DNA of 64,000 nt. Source: Ornithobacterium rhinotracheale DSM 15997. Lineage in GTDB: Bacteria; Bacteroidota; Bacteroidia; Flavobacteriales; Weeksellaceae. Where the stretch lies: NCBI RefSeq assembly GCF_000265465.1, contig NC_018016.1:1540001-1604000 (forward strand), written 5' to 3'. A model generated the notes under the pieces. That model was not told the origin of the DNA. It searched no databases and saw nothing but the letters and a program-made list of their open reading frames with translations. The position numbers and the translations under genes were made by a program. Shown piece after piece: positions 45,277 through 54,280 of the stretch (its first letter is position 1; each line of letters opens with the position of its first letter).

Positions 45277-46251
45277 AAGCAAAAGATTGCAACCACGCAC
45301 ATCGCTGTTGTCGAATCTGCCTAAAATCTCAAATTCGTTGTTTGGGTACATTTTGCCCAAATCATCGGTAGCGATAAAGCTACAGGAATATAAATTTGCT
45401 AAATCTATTACATTGATGCCTCCTGTTTTTCCTTGTGGCACGAGGCTCAAAGGATCTTCGGTATCGCGGAGCAAAATCTGCATCCAAGGCGGGGTTTTGA
45501 ATCGCTGATTACCCATAGAATACGCTTGTGAGAGCAGTTCGGTCATGCCATATTCGGAGTAGATTTCCTTGAGCCCAAAAGCTGATTTTAAAATCGAGTG
45601 CAATTCCTCGCGCGTGATTTCTTTTTTGCGTCCTTTCATGCCTCCTGTTTCGATCAAAATGGTGTTTTTCATCTCAAAAGGAAAAGCTTCGGCAAAATCA
45701 ATTAAGGCAAAACTCACGCCGATGAGAATGATTTTTTTGCCCAAATTTTGAGCTTTAATTAAATCTTCTTTCAATTGCTCGTGATTGTATAAATAGTGAA
45801 TCTGCGTGTTTTGCTGGGTTTGTTTTTTCCAATGTTCCACCATGTCAATCAACGAAGAGCCCGTGCGCTCGGCATAGGCGGGCAGGAGCGAGAAAATCTC
45901 GTAATCGGTATAATTTCCAAAGAAATATCGGAAACTCTCGTCCAATTCATCATGATAAATCTTTAAGCGATGCACATAATGGTGGCTCGTGTTTTCGCCC
46001 GTGGTGCCTGAGCTGGTAAAAACCTTTTCGTAAGTGCTTTGCTCGGTTAAAATTTTAAATTGTTTAAAGAAAGAAATAGGCAAAAATGGGATTTTTTCTA
46101 CCGAATTGATTTCCTTTGGATTGATGTTTAAATACTGGATAAATTGACGATAAACCTCGCAATGTTCCGCTTGGAAGTGGAACACGCGCAAAGTCATTTC
46201 CTCAAATTCGTGTTGATTTTGGATTTTAAAAATATCTTGAATATTAATCAT
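45268..46251 (-). CDS. LuxE-like acyl-protein synthetase
   Basis: 327 aa. It resembles the acyl-protein synthetase/adenylating domain of LuxE: the P-loop-like TSSGTTGENTSHHYVHR near residue 93, IGVSFALIDFAE, IETGGMKGRKKEITREEL and YGMTELLSQAYS, as in adenylate-forming enzymes. No luciferase genes are present, so light production is not implied. In this phylum such genes probably activate acids for cell-surface or glycan acylation. It ends one base into the Na/Pi symporter gene start, so the two may be coupled. Confidence 0.75.
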   Translation of the reverse strand: MINIQDIFKIQNQHEFEEMTLRVFHFQAEHCEVYRQFIQYLNINPKEINSVEKIPFLPISFFKQFKILTEQSTYEKVFTSSGTTGENTSHHYVHRLKIYHDELDESFRYFFGNYTDYEIFSLLPAYAERTGSSLIDMVEHWKKQTQQNTQIHYLYNHEQLKEDLIKAQNLGKKIILIGVSFALIDFAEAFPFEMKNTILIETGGMKGRKKEITREELHSILKSAFGLKEIYSEYGMTELLSQAYSMGNQRFKTPPWMQILLRDTEDPLSLVPQGKTGGINVIDLANLYSCSFIATDDLGKMYPNNEFEILGRFDNSDVRGCNLLLLG

Positions 46252-47930
46252 TATCGGGTAAGGGCTTTGTTGGCTTTAAAAATATGGTCGCTTATGATTT
46301 CGTAATTCTGCATCAAATCTCTGTATAGCAAGGCACTCAGTGGTTTGATTTTGTTTTGCTCAATCGATTTAATTAGTAGCTTGTAGGAGTGTCTGCAACA
46401 TACATCGGTATCGTGTTCTAGCTCCAGCGATTTCTTTAAATTCGGAGAAATGCCATTCTCGTTGATGTTTTGAATCAAATGCGTGGTAGATAGCGAAACC
46501 AAATCTTGCAATTGGAGCAAATTGGTGCGTAATTTAGGCGTGATGAAACTATTGGTTTGGCGTCTTTTTTTATGAGTGAAAGACATTTTTATGATTAAAT
46601 CTCCAATGCTTTCGAGCTCTTTGGAAACCTCGATTAAATGATAAATCTTCTTGGCTTGATTAATGGGCAGATCCATGCCGTAGATTTTATTTAAATAGCC
46701 TAAAATATCTTTTTCTAATCGGTCTCCCTCCTTCTCGAGCAAGACAATGCGGTGGTGTAACTCTAAAAATTTTTCGTCATCGCTTTCTGTAATCAATCTG
46801 CCAACAAGCGTGATGGATTGCTTGATGTTGCCCACAAAACGCAATAATTTCTTATTGGCTTCGTAAATGTACATTTCAGAAGTGAGCGTGAAAGGAGAAT
46901 TTACAAAATTTAGTTCCTTGTGTGTGTAATTATATTTTTCGTTTTTGGATTTTCGTTTTTGGCTATATTCTTCGGCATAAGAAGCAATTGGCTCTATAAA
47001 TGGGAAAACTACAAGTGCCGTAACTACATTAAACAATGTATGGAAAATGGCTAAAATGATAAAGTGATTGCTAAAAAAGCTATGTTGCACCAAAATATGA
47101 ATAATAAAAGGAGAAATAAAGAAAAATAAACAACCACCTAATACATTAAATCCAAAATGAAAATACGCCACACAACGAGCGCGAATATTTGCCACCGTGG
47201 CAGCGATAAGAGCTGTGGTAGAGGTTCCTATATTTGCCCCGATGATCATCATGGCACATAGTTCTAGTGGCAAACCTAAATTTAGTAAAACTAAAACAAT
47301 TGAGGTGCTGGCACTGGAGGACTGAATCAAGACGGTGAGAATGAGCCCAAGCAACAAAAAGCTGAATTGCCTGCCAAGTGTGATGGAATGATGCTGAAAT
47401 AAGAATTGAGATAAAAATTCCTCTTGTGTGAGGAAGTTTAAATTGTGCGTAAGGAAACTTAAACCTATAAACATCAAGGCAAATCCCATGCAGAAGATTG
47501 CCCAGTTTTGTTGTGTAACCTTTTTAGATAAATAAAACGGCAATGCAAGGGCAATGATTGGCAGGCATAGACTAGAGAAATCTATTTCGTAGCCTAAGGA
47601 AATCACCCAAAGCTTGAGTGTGGTTCCGATGTTTGCTCCCACAATAATAGAGAAAGCTTTGTAAAGAGACAGTAAGCCCGCATTGGTAAAGGAAACTGCC
47701 AAAACGCTCAAAGCCGATGAGGACTGAATAGCGGTGGTGATGCCAATCCCTGCAAGTATTGCCGTGAATTTTTTGTGAGTAATAGCATTGATGAAATTAC
47801 GCAACTTTTTCCCCGCAATACGCTGTGCACCATCGCTCATGATTTTCATCCCAAAAATGAAAAGAGCCACCGCACCAATGCTATTGAAGATTTTAAACCA
47901 AAGAGTATTTATGTCGATAAAACTTAGCAT
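46251..47930 (-). CDS. Na/phosphate symporter with PhoU-like domain
   Basis: 559 aa. The N-terminal membrane half has two inverted Na_Pi_cotrans repeats, each with a QSSS motif (AIQSSSALSVLAV and LIQSSSASTSIVLV). The C-terminal 220 residues form PhoU-like helical bundles (LHHRIVLLEKEGDRLEKDIL, SKELESIGDLIIKM). Family members carry sodium-dependent phosphate flux, and YjbB in E. coli exports phosphate. It is followed by the LuxE-like gene and preceded by the CvpA gene four bases upstream. Confidence 0.88.
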   Translation of the reverse strand: MLSFIDINTLWFKIFNSIGAVALFIFGMKIMSDGAQRIAGKKLRNFINAITHKKFTAILAGIGITTAIQSSSALSVLAVSFTNAGLLSLYKAFSIIVGANIGTTLKLWVISLGYEIDFSSLCLPIIALALPFYLSKKVTQQNWAIFCMGFALMFIGLSFLTHNLNFLTQEEFLSQFLFQHHSITLGRQFSFLLLGLILTVLIQSSSASTSIVLVLLNLGLPLELCAMMIIGANIGTSTTALIAATVANIRARCVAYFHFGFNVLGGCLFFFISPFIIHILVQHSFFSNHFIILAIFHTLFNVVTALVVFPFIEPIASYAEEYSQKRKSKNEKYNYTHKELNFVNSPFTLTSEMYIYEANKKLLRFVGNIKQSITLVGRLITESDDEKFLELHHRIVLLEKEGDRLEKDILGYLNKIYGMDLPINQAKKIYHLIEVSKELESIGDLIIKMSFTHKKRRQTNSFITPKLRTNLLQLQDLVSLSTTHLIQNINENGISPNLKKSLELEHDTDVCCRHSYKLLIKSIEQNKIKPLSALLYRDLMQNYEIISDHIFKANKALTR

Positions 47931-47934
47931 GATT

Positions 47935-48426
47935 TTAAGGTTTTACAAAGCTGTGCCAGAACGATTCTATGATGGGAAATCCGATTTTAAAATAAGGCAG
48001 AAGAATACTCTGTGAGATGGTTTCTTCTGGAAAAAAATGCGCTTTGCCATTCACCCGAAGTATAAAAAATAGAAATGCGCCAATCATGAGCGAGATTTTA
48101 ACACCGCCTAGCACCGCTCCCAAAAGACGCTCCAGAAGCCCCAGCCCTAGACTACGGCTCAATTTGCGCAGAAACCCCGCCAGAAAATGAATGGCTATCA
48201 ATATCAAAATAAAGGCTATACAGAAACTTATGAACGGTGCCGTTTTCCCCTGAGCTAGCCCGCTATCGTGCAATAAATCTCCTGCCAAATCTGCATATTT
48301 TAGCCCAAAAATAAGTGCAATATACAGTCCTACGATTCCTGCAATTTGCCTAAAAATTCCACGGCGATAGCCCATGTAAGTGCCATACAGGAGCGATCCG
48401 CCTAGTACCAAATCGAGTACATTCAT
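47935..48426 (-). CDS. CvpA family membrane protein
   Basis: 163 aa with four predicted membrane helices. The typical N-terminus is LDLVLGGSLLYGTYMGYRRGIFRQIAGIVGLY, then FLRKLSRSLGLGLLERLLGAVLGGVK. CvpA is linked to colicin V secretion and envelope homeostasis in other bacteria; the exact role is unclear. First gene of a CvpA-symporter-LuxE-like group. Confidence 0.85.
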   Translation of the reverse strand: MNVLDLVLGGSLLYGTYMGYRRGIFRQIAGIVGLYIALIFGLKYADLAGDLLHDSGLAQGKTAPFISFCIAFILILIAIHFLAGFLRKLSRSLGLGLLERLLGAVLGGVKISLMIGAFLFFILRVNGKAHFFPEETISQSILLPYFKIGFPIIESFWHSFVKP

Positions 48427-48742
48427 GCCTTTAAACTTCGTTTGTGCAAAGATAAGGTTTGAAAATTAAGTGGAGCAATCTGTTTTAATGAAATCAAAAA
48501 AATAATAATCGTAAAAAAAGGAAGCTTCTATTGGCTTAAAAAGAAGCTTCCTTTTCCCGAAAAACACGCTTGTTTTTTTCCAAAATGTAGCGTCTTTTTT
48601 TAAAAAAACACCTGTGTTTTTTGGCGAAGCTCTATTTGTTTAAAATTCAGTAGTTTTAGCATTGAAAGATTTTGCCTTTAGCAATGATAAAAAAATTAAT
48701 ATTTTATAACTTATTTATAAGGATAATTTTTACATTTGTTGT
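48427..48742. other. Intergenic region with several hairpins and the pth promoter
   Basis: 316 bases between diverging genes, with no gene found. It contains a strong hairpin AAAAGGAAGCTTCT with its complement (48516-48555) and two short A/T-rich dyads of the form AAAAACAC/GTGTTTTT (about 48560-48580 and 48602-48622). A -7 box TACATTTG lies at 48731-48738. The hairpins are not next to any 3' end, so they may be a small RNA, a repeat remnant or protein-binding dyads. Confidence 0.55.
48731..48738 (+). promoter_or_regulatory. pth promoter -7 box, possible leaderless start
   Basis: TACATTTG is an exact TAnnTTTG match ending four bases before the pth ATG at 48743. Transcription normally begins about five to seven bases after this box, so the message would begin at or within a base or two of the ATG. 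No good -33 is visible. Confidence 0.5.
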
Positions 48743-49309
48743 ATGCAAAAATATTTGATAGTAGGCTTAGGCAATATTGGAGAAGAATATCGAGATACAC
48801 GCCACAACATTGGTTTTATGGTCGTAGATGAATTGGCTAGAAAAGTAGACCAAAAGTTTAAGCCGTCTAATTTTGGAGAAATCATTCAGTTTAAATACAA
48901 AGCGCGTCCCGTTACAGTGCTGAAACCAGATACTTATATGAATCTGAGTGGAAAAGCGGTGAGTTTTTGGGCTAAAAAAGAAAATATCCCTGTTGAGAAT
49001 ATTTTAATCATTACCGATGATTTGAATTTGCCTTTTGGCACTTTGCGCATGCGTGGCAAGGGGAGCGATGGTGGGCACAATGGGCTCAAGAGTATTCAAG
49101 CCTTGTTGGGCACTACGCAGTATCCTAAACTGCGATTTGGCATTGGCGATGAGTTTTCTCGTGGCGGACAAATTGATTATGTGCTCGGAAAATGGAGCGA
49201 AGAGGAGCAGGCTAAAATGGCAGAGCGTTTGGATAAAGCATCAGATGCTTGTTTAAGTTTTGTCTTTGCAGGTTTAGCCAATACCATGAATACCTTTAAC
49301 GGAAAATAA
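48743..49309 (+). CDS. pth: Peptidyl-tRNA hydrolase
   Basis: 188-aa enzyme that frees tRNA from peptidyl-tRNA dropped by stalled ribosomes. Catalytic His21 is in YRDTRHNIGF, Asp in ITDDLNLPFGTLRMRGKGSDGGHNGLKSI, and Asn in KPDTYMNLSGKAV. Full length. Three bases before the acyltransferase gene, so they share a transcript. Confidence 0.95.
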   Translation: MQKYLIVGLGNIGEEYRDTRHNIGFMVVDELARKVDQKFKPSNFGEIIQFKYKARPVTVLKPDTYMNLSGKAVSFWAKKENIPVENILIITDDLNLPFGTLRMRGKGSDGGHNGLKSIQALLGTTQYPKLRFGIGDEFSRGGQIDYVLGKWSEEEQAKMAERLDKASDACLSFVFAGLANTMNTFNGK

Positions 49310-49312
49310 ATT

Positions 49313-50056
49313 GTGAACGGAATCAAGAAAATATTAAGTTTTTTGTGGCGTTGCTGGTTTGGGCTAGTGGCGGTTGTTTTTACGCCCATTATTGGGGTGT
49401 TTCTTGTATTGCCGTTTAGTTTTAGAGAAAAAGATTATCCCAAGGCGTATTATTTTATGCGTGTTTGGGGATTTATTTTGTTTTATTTTTCGGGTTTATG
49501 GTGTGAGCTTTCGGGCGAAAAGCTGAAGCCTAGGCAACAATACATCATCGTTGCCAATCACACTTCGTTTATGGATATTATGCTCATGCTGGTGATTACG
49601 CCTAATCCTATGGTGTTTGTGGGGAAAGCCGAATTGGGCAAAATTCCGATTTTTGGATTTGTGTACAATCGTATTGCCGTTACCGTGGATAGGAAAAGCA
49701 AAGAAAGCCGTTTGCAAGTTTTTAAGAAAACCCAAGCTAAGCTTAAACAAGGCTATTCTATTTGTATTTTTCCAGAAGGCGGCGTGCCAGATGATACTAG
49801 TATCGTGCTCGATAGCTTTAAGCGAGGAGCTTTCTCTATGAGTATAGAGCACCATGTGCCGATGGCGGTGCATACCATTTGCGGAATGAAAGAACACATG
49901 CCATATGGTTTGTTTACAGGCTATCCAGGCAAAGTGCGTGTGTTTAGAAATGCGATAATCCCTGCGGATACTTATACCAAAGCCGAAATGCCAATGTATA
50001 AAGATAAAGTCTACGAAATCATCTATAACCAGCTGATGGCGTGTGGAGCAAAATAA
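49313..50056 (+). CDS. 1-acyl-sn-glycerol-3-phosphate acyltransferase (PlsC family)
   Basis: 247 aa, GTG start three bases after pth. N-terminal membrane segments (about 5-65) precede the acyltransferase motifs NHTSFMD (HX4D), NRIAVTVDRKSKES and FPEGGVPDD. The role is phosphatidic acid synthesis in the inner membrane. A hairpin terminator follows. Confidence 0.88.
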   Translation: MNGIKKILSFLWRCWFGLVAVVFTPIIGVFLVLPFSFREKDYPKAYYFMRVWGFILFYFSGLWCELSGEKLKPRQQYIIVANHTSFMDIMLMLVITPNPMVFVGKAELGKIPIFGFVYNRIAVTVDRKSKESRLQVFKKTQAKLKQGYSICIFPEGGVPDDTSIVLDSFKRGAFSMSIEHHVPMAVHTICGMKEHMPYGLFTGYPGKVRVFRNAIIPADTYTKAEMPMYKDKVYEIIYNQLMACGAK

Positions 50057-50090
50057 AAAAGCAAGAAATTTAGATTTTCTTGCTTTTTTT
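50055..50090. terminator. Bidirectional terminator between plsC-like and menF-like genes
   Basis: A 14-bp stem AAAAAAGCAAGAAA with its complement, loop of about eight bases, flanking A- and T-runs. Serves both converging genes. Confidence 0.9.
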
Positions 50091-51045
50091 ATTCCCCAAT
50101 CGCTAAACTTTTAAGTTCGGTTTCTTGCCATTCGCTTTGGGCATCACTTTTGGCGGTGAGTCCGCCCCCGACATAGCGTAAAGTATAATCTTTAAACAAT
50201 TCGGCGCAGCGCAAGTTTACATAAAAATCAGCTGAATTTGCATTTTTAAAACCTAAAAATCCTGCGTAGAATCTACGCTCATGCGGTTCGTTTTGCAAAA
50301 TAAATGCCATGGACTTGGCTTTGGGCAAACCACAAACGGCTGGCGTAGGGTGCAGTTGTTCAGTGATTTGTGTCGTGTTGAAATTTTCGGGCAAAGTCGC
50401 TGAAATATTTGTTTTTAAATGCGAAATATTTTGCAACTCTATCGTGAAAGTTTTTCCAATTTCGGGCTTAAAATCACGAAGTGCCGAAGCGATGTAATCC
50501 ACTACAAATTGATGTTCTTCTCGCTCTTTCTCTGTCCAATCACGATTTTCTGCATTGGCTTTGGTGCCTGCCAAGGCAATAGTCTGGAGCTTGTTGTTTT
50601 CAATTTTTACCAATTGTTCAGGTGTTGCGCCAAGCCAAGTGGTGCCCTCGTACTGAAAAAGATACACAAAAGCTTTTGGATATTTTTGCGTGAGTTTCAG
50701 AAAAGTCTCGGTAGGAGAGAGTGCGGGCGTTTTTTTAACTCGGCTCAAAATCAATTTTTCGTAGTTTTTTGCCTTTAATTCAGCGATGAAATTTTGGCAC
50801 AAATCCAGATATTCCGCTTGAGATAAAATATAATTCGGCTGATTTTCGGTTTGTAAATCAACCTTTAAACTTAAAATTTCGTTTTTGGATATATTTTTTT
50901 CGTCTAATATTTCAAAAATCCATTCCGTTTGGTTGTCAAACGAATGAAAAATGAAATTTCGACCATTTTTCTCGGTGTCTGTGGCTTTTAATTCAGCATA
51001 AAAAAGCCTTTCGTCTTCAGGATTTTTATACAGAATAAAACTCAT
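50089..51045 (-). CDS. Isochorismate synthase-like chorismate-binding enzyme
   Basis: 318 aa, shorter than TrpE/PabB because it has only the chorismate-binding core. Motifs: LILSRVKKTP, GTTWLGATPEQLVKI, IALAGTKANAE, KEREEHQFVVDYI, LHPTPAVCGLPKAKSMAFI and RRFYAGFLGF. The LHPTPAVCGLP block and the Ala-Gly-Thr step suit isochorismate synthase (MenF/EntC) rather than anthranilate synthase. It follows a hotdog thioesterase gene by four-base overlap, which fits menaquinone synthesis. No other men genes are in the window. Confidence 0.85.
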   Translation of the reverse strand: MSFILYKNPEDERLFYAELKATDTEKNGRNFIFHSFDNQTEWIFEILDEKNISKNEILSLKVDLQTENQPNYILSQAEYLDLCQNFIAELKAKNYEKLILSRVKKTPALSPTETFLKLTQKYPKAFVYLFQYEGTTWLGATPEQLVKIENNKLQTIALAGTKANAENRDWTEKEREEHQFVVDYIASALRDFKPEIGKTFTIELQNISHLKTNISATLPENFNTTQITEQLHPTPAVCGLPKAKSMAFILQNEPHERRFYAGFLGFKNANSADFYVNLRCAELFKDYTLRYVGGGLTAKSDAQSEWQETELKSLAIGE

Positions 51046-51461
51046 TTTACATCAATAATTTTGTTGGTCATCGTAGCTTGTGCTGTGATATGCCCTGTTT
51101 CGTTTTTGATGATGATTTCCATGAAATGCAGGCTACTGCCTTTACGCAAAAATCGGGCAGTGGCAAAGACTTTTCCGCTACGCACGGCACGCATGTGATT
51201 GACTTGAATGTTGATGCCCACAGCAGATTTTTTATCTTCTTTTTTAAATTGTAAAATCGAAAGATAGCTACCCACCGTTTCGGCAAGTACGGCATTCACC
51301 CCACCGTGCAAAAGCCCCATAGGCTGGTGTGTTTTGGGCGTTACTTCCATCTCGGCGGTGAGCGTGTCGCCCGTAAATTCTATGTAGCGAATCCCGAGTG
51401 TTTTCATCACGGTATTGTGATTGGATTCGTTTAGTTTAGCCAAAAAATCATCAGTCTTCAT
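51042..51461 (-). CDS. PaaI-type hotdog thioesterase, candidate DHNA-CoA thioesterase
   Basis: 139 aa from the ATG at 51461; a longer frame upstream runs into the previous gene and is rejected. The hotdog signature HQPMGLLHGGVNAVLAETVGSYLS contains the catalytic Glu (AET) and the HGG loop. Placed between an acyltransferase-like gene and isochorismate synthase, it could hydrolyse 1,4-dihydroxy-2-naphthoyl-CoA in menaquinone synthesis (the MenI role). Overlaps both neighbours, by 4 and 11 bases. Confidence 0.82.
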   Translation of the reverse strand: MKTDDFLAKLNESNHNTVMKTLGIRYIEFTGDTLTAEMEVTPKTHQPMGLLHGGVNAVLAETVGSYLSILQFKKEDKKSAVGINIQVNHMRAVRSGKVFATARFLRKGSSLHFMEIIIKNETGHITAQATMTNKIIDVK

Positions 51462-52026
51462 CAGCAGTAAATTTAGGATTAAAGTTTTCAGGGAATTTTG
51501 GCGCAACATCTCGGTAGAAATCTTCAGCAATTTTTAAAGTTTCTTCCACAGAATGCGTCGCGGGATCAATGATTTTGCCTATGCCCGCCTCCTTTTTTTT
51601 GTAATCGCAAAATGCTAAAACGATAGGCACTCCGCCCTTTTGTGCAATGTAGTAAAATCCCTTTTTCCAGCGTGAAGAAAAGCTGCGAGTAGCCTCTGGA
51701 GAATTAATTAAAAATAAACCCTCGGGCGAGTTTTTAAGCAATTCGCCAGCGTAATCGGTTAAATTATTGCGTTTTGAACGATCTACGCCAATGCCGCCCA
51801 GCCATTTGATAACGAAGCCATACCAAGGTTTAGTCCAAGAATCTTTGATAAAAAGTTTCATTGGGATTCCGAGTTTCCAGAACGCCATCACGGCATAGAA
51901 AAAGTCCCAGTTTGAGGTATGTGGCGCACATACAAGCACACAACTATGTATTTTAGAAATGTCTAAATCGTTTTTAAGTTTCCAGCCCGTGAGCGCAAAG
52001 GCAAGGCTGCCGATGAGTTTCTTCAT
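51451..52026 (-). CDS. Acyltransferase (PlsC-like fold)
   Basis: 191 aa. HTSNWDFFYA is the HX4D active-site motif and GGIGVDRSKRN with INSPEATRS the glycerol-phosphate/acceptor motifs, in a compact form without obvious N-terminal membrane anchors. Such short proteins are annotated as 1-acylglycerol-3-phosphate O-acyltransferases, but the acceptor is untested. First gene of an acyltransferase-thioesterase-isochorismate synthase operon. Confidence 0.8.
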   Translation of the reverse strand: MKKLIGSLAFALTGWKLKNDLDISKIHSCVLVCAPHTSNWDFFYAVMAFWKLGIPMKLFIKDSWTKPWYGFVIKWLGGIGVDRSKRNNLTDYAGELLKNSPEGLFLINSPEATRSFSSRWKKGFYYIAQKGGVPIVLAFCDYKKKEAGIGKIIDPATHSVEETLKIAEDFYRDVAPKFPENFNPKFTADED

Positions 52027-52070
52027 AAGGGCAAAGATACTTTTTTATCGATAAATGACAAGTATAAAAA

Positions 52071-52094
52071 AACGCGAGTTGGTGTGCTCGCGTT
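52071..52094. terminator. Hairpin in the spacer upstream of the acyltransferase operon
   Basis: Perfect 8-bp stem AACGCGAG with its complement and an eight-base loop; preceded by an A-run (a T-run on the minus strand). Confidence 0.6.
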
Positions 52095-52140
52095 GATTGT
52101 TTATAGGTTAAAATGAATTTCATAATTTTTTAGTTTTTAA

Positions 52141-52171
52141 AAAATAAGCCCGCATACCCGATACGGGCTTT
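52141..52171 (-). terminator. Terminator of the PspC gene
   Basis: On minus: AAGCCCG, 11-base loop, CGGGCTT, then ATTTTTTA. Lies 26 bases past the PspC stop. Confidence 0.75.
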
Positions 52172-52197
52172 AAATTATAACATATGAGAAAAAATGA

Positions 52198-53916
52198 TTA
52201 TTCGTTAATATTTACGATTTCTTTGCCGTCGGGCAATTTGATTTTCACTTTTTGTTGTTTGCCATCAGCTTCAATTTTGATTTTACCTGGAATTTCAAGT
52301 TCTACATTTTCGTTTTTGCCATCGGCTTTAAGCTTTAAATTTTCGCCATCGATGCTGATAGAATCATTATCGGTTTCAGTGGAATCTTCATCCTCCACAT
52401 CATCATCGGTACAGTTGGTGCATTTCAACTCTCCATCAATGAACATGAAAACTCTAGGTGTTCCATTTGGTTTATTACTCTCATTTGATGTGATATAGGT
52501 GTGGTTTTGATTCCTTTGTTCCACAAAACGAGCCCCTTTCACTACAAAAGGAACATTGTTTGGCAGGTGAATGTAATAATCCACTTCTTGATTACGGAAA
52601 GGTGTGTTTTTGCCCAAAGTGAAATAATTCGGAATTTCAATTTCGTTAGACAATACTTTAATCGGGAATTTTAATTTACTTAAAGTCTCTTGTGCATCTT
52701 TAAAGTTTTTGCCGCGAGAAGTTTTCGTTACTACGATTTTAGCATCTTTGGAATTGATGAAATCAAAGGTGTTTTTATTATCAACCATTGCATAGTCATC
52801 GTCTAAAAAGGTGTTAGAATCAAATTCTTTGTTGAACGAAAAGATGAGCGTGTCGTTTGGTGTCGCAGCAAGAGGAATCGAGTTGGTTTTTAAACTTTTA
52901 GCGGTGAAATTTCTTGCTTCAATTCCAGCCAAGGTGAATAGGGTTATAATTGAACCTATCAGAATTATTGGAATCGCAATTTTGAGGGCTTTATTAACCT
53001 TGAAGTTTTTTGATATTAATTTAATAGTGAATAGTATAATCCCTGCAGTGATGGAGACGAGTGCTAAAACAAGTGCCGTTCCTGCTACACCAAATGTCCA
53101 TGAATTTTCAACAAACAGCGGAGGGATTTCGGTATTGAAATAGTTTAAGCTACTGCCACCATAAATGAATAGTGCCCCCACAATAGTAAATGTTGTGAAT
53201 AAAGCCAAAGCTCCTAAGCTAATTACAATCGTTAAAATAATGATTTTAAGCAATATTTTTAAAGCACTACGAAAAAAACTTTCTCTAGGCGGTAACAATT
53301 CGCCATTGGCTGCTTTAAATTCTTTAATCGTTTCGGCGTTTACGGGTTCTCCCTTGGCTTGTAGCATATCCGAAACCGTAGTCGCCTTGGGGATTACAAT
53401 CCATGCTATAATGTACAAAATGATGAGCGATGAGGTAGAAATACCCATCATCACGATGTCTAAAAATGGTGCTAAAACCAATGCTAAACGGATCCAAACT
53501 CTGTCTATGCCAAAGTAATTTGCTAGCCCACTAGCTACTCCTCCCAAAATACAGTGATACGGGTCGCGGTACAATTTTCTATTGGCATAGGTGGAGTTAG
53601 TGGGAGTAGTTCTTCCCGTTGCAAAGCCATTTTCTGCATAATTTTCGCTTAAATCATCATCTTCCAAATCGTTTGGCATTCCCATGGTATCGATCAGGTA
53701 TTTAATGTCTTCGCGATTGGCCACCGCTCTACCTTTTAAATGCTCTTGAAGCAGCTCGCCCATGCGATATTCGATATCGGCAATGATTTCCTCTCGCCCC
53801 TCATCTTCGCTCCATTTTTGGCGAAGGGTTGCGATGTAGTTTTTTAAATCATTAAAGGCAGATTCTTCCATGATAAAAGAAAAGCCCCCAAGTCCTATGT
53901 TGTATGTTTTGTCCAT
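52198..53916 (-). CDS. PspC-domain membrane protein
   Basis: 572 aa. The N-terminal 110 residues are a soluble DUF-like region (NIGLGGFSFIMEESAF..., EIIADIEYRMGELLQEHL). Then comes the PspC domain (KLYRDPYHCILGGVASGLANYFGIDRVWIRL) with its membrane helices, more helices around 220-330, and a C-terminal periplasmic region of repeated beta strands and an Asp/Glu patch (DDDVEDEDSTETDND). Likely an envelope-stress component. The PadR regulator is encoded four bases upstream in the same operon. Confidence 0.85.
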   Translation of the reverse strand: MDKTYNIGLGGFSFIMEESAFNDLKNYIATLRQKWSEDEGREEIIADIEYRMGELLQEHLKGRAVANREDIKYLIDTMGMPNDLEDDDLSENYAENGFATGRTTPTNSTYANRKLYRDPYHCILGGVASGLANYFGIDRVWIRLALVLAPFLDIVMMGISTSSLIILYIIAWIVIPKATTVSDMLQAKGEPVNAETIKEFKAANGELLPPRESFFRSALKILLKIIILTIVISLGALALFTTFTIVGALFIYGGSSLNYFNTEIPPLFVENSWTFGVAGTALVLALVSITAGIILFTIKLISKNFKVNKALKIAIPIILIGSIITLFTLAGIEARNFTAKSLKTNSIPLAATPNDTLIFSFNKEFDSNTFLDDDYAMVDNKNTFDFINSKDAKIVVTKTSRGKNFKDAQETLSKLKFPIKVLSNEIEIPNYFTLGKNTPFRNQEVDYYIHLPNNVPFVVKGARFVEQRNQNHTYITSNESNKPNGTPRVFMFIDGELKCTNCTDDDVEDEDSTETDNDSISIDGENLKLKADGKNENVELEIPGKIKIEADGKQQKVKIKLPDGKEIVNINE

Positions 53917-53920
53917 GATG

Positions 53921-54253
53921 TTAGTTGTTTTTTTCGATAATGTGTGAAACAGTTTGAGTGAGATTGTACCACGAGTCTATCAGCTCGTTTAGGAATTTTT
54001 CACCTTCTGGTGTAATGTCAAAATATTTTCTAGGAGGCCCCGAGGTCGATTCTTCCCAGCGGTAGCTTAGCATTCCTGCATTTTTTAAACGAGTGAGTAG
54101 GGGGTATAGCGTGCCTTCTACTACCAACATTTGCGCGTTTTTCAATTCTTCTATAATGTCAGAAGAATAGCAATCTCCGCGTTTGATAATGCTTAGAATA
54201 CAAAGCTCCAAGATGCCTTTTCGCATCTGCACTTTAGCTTTTTCTGTATTCAT
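53921..54253 (-). CDS. PadR family transcriptional regulator
   Basis: 110 aa from the ATG at 54253. A TTG ten codons earlier sits on the -7 box and is rejected. The winged helix reads GILELCILSIIKRGDCYSSDIIEELKNAQMLVVEGTLYPLLTRLKNAGMLSYRW, a classic PadR. The C-terminal helix serves dimerisation. Its promoter carries a matching inverted repeat, so autoregulation together with the downstream PspC gene is likely. Confidence 0.9.
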   Translation of the reverse strand: MNTEKAKVQMRKGILELCILSIIKRGDCYSSDIIEELKNAQMLVVEGTLYPLLTRLKNAGMLSYRWEESTSGPPRKYFDITPEGEKFLNELIDSWYNLTQTVSHIIEKNN

Positions 54254-54280
54254 AGTTGTATAGTTTAGAACTTTCTTATG

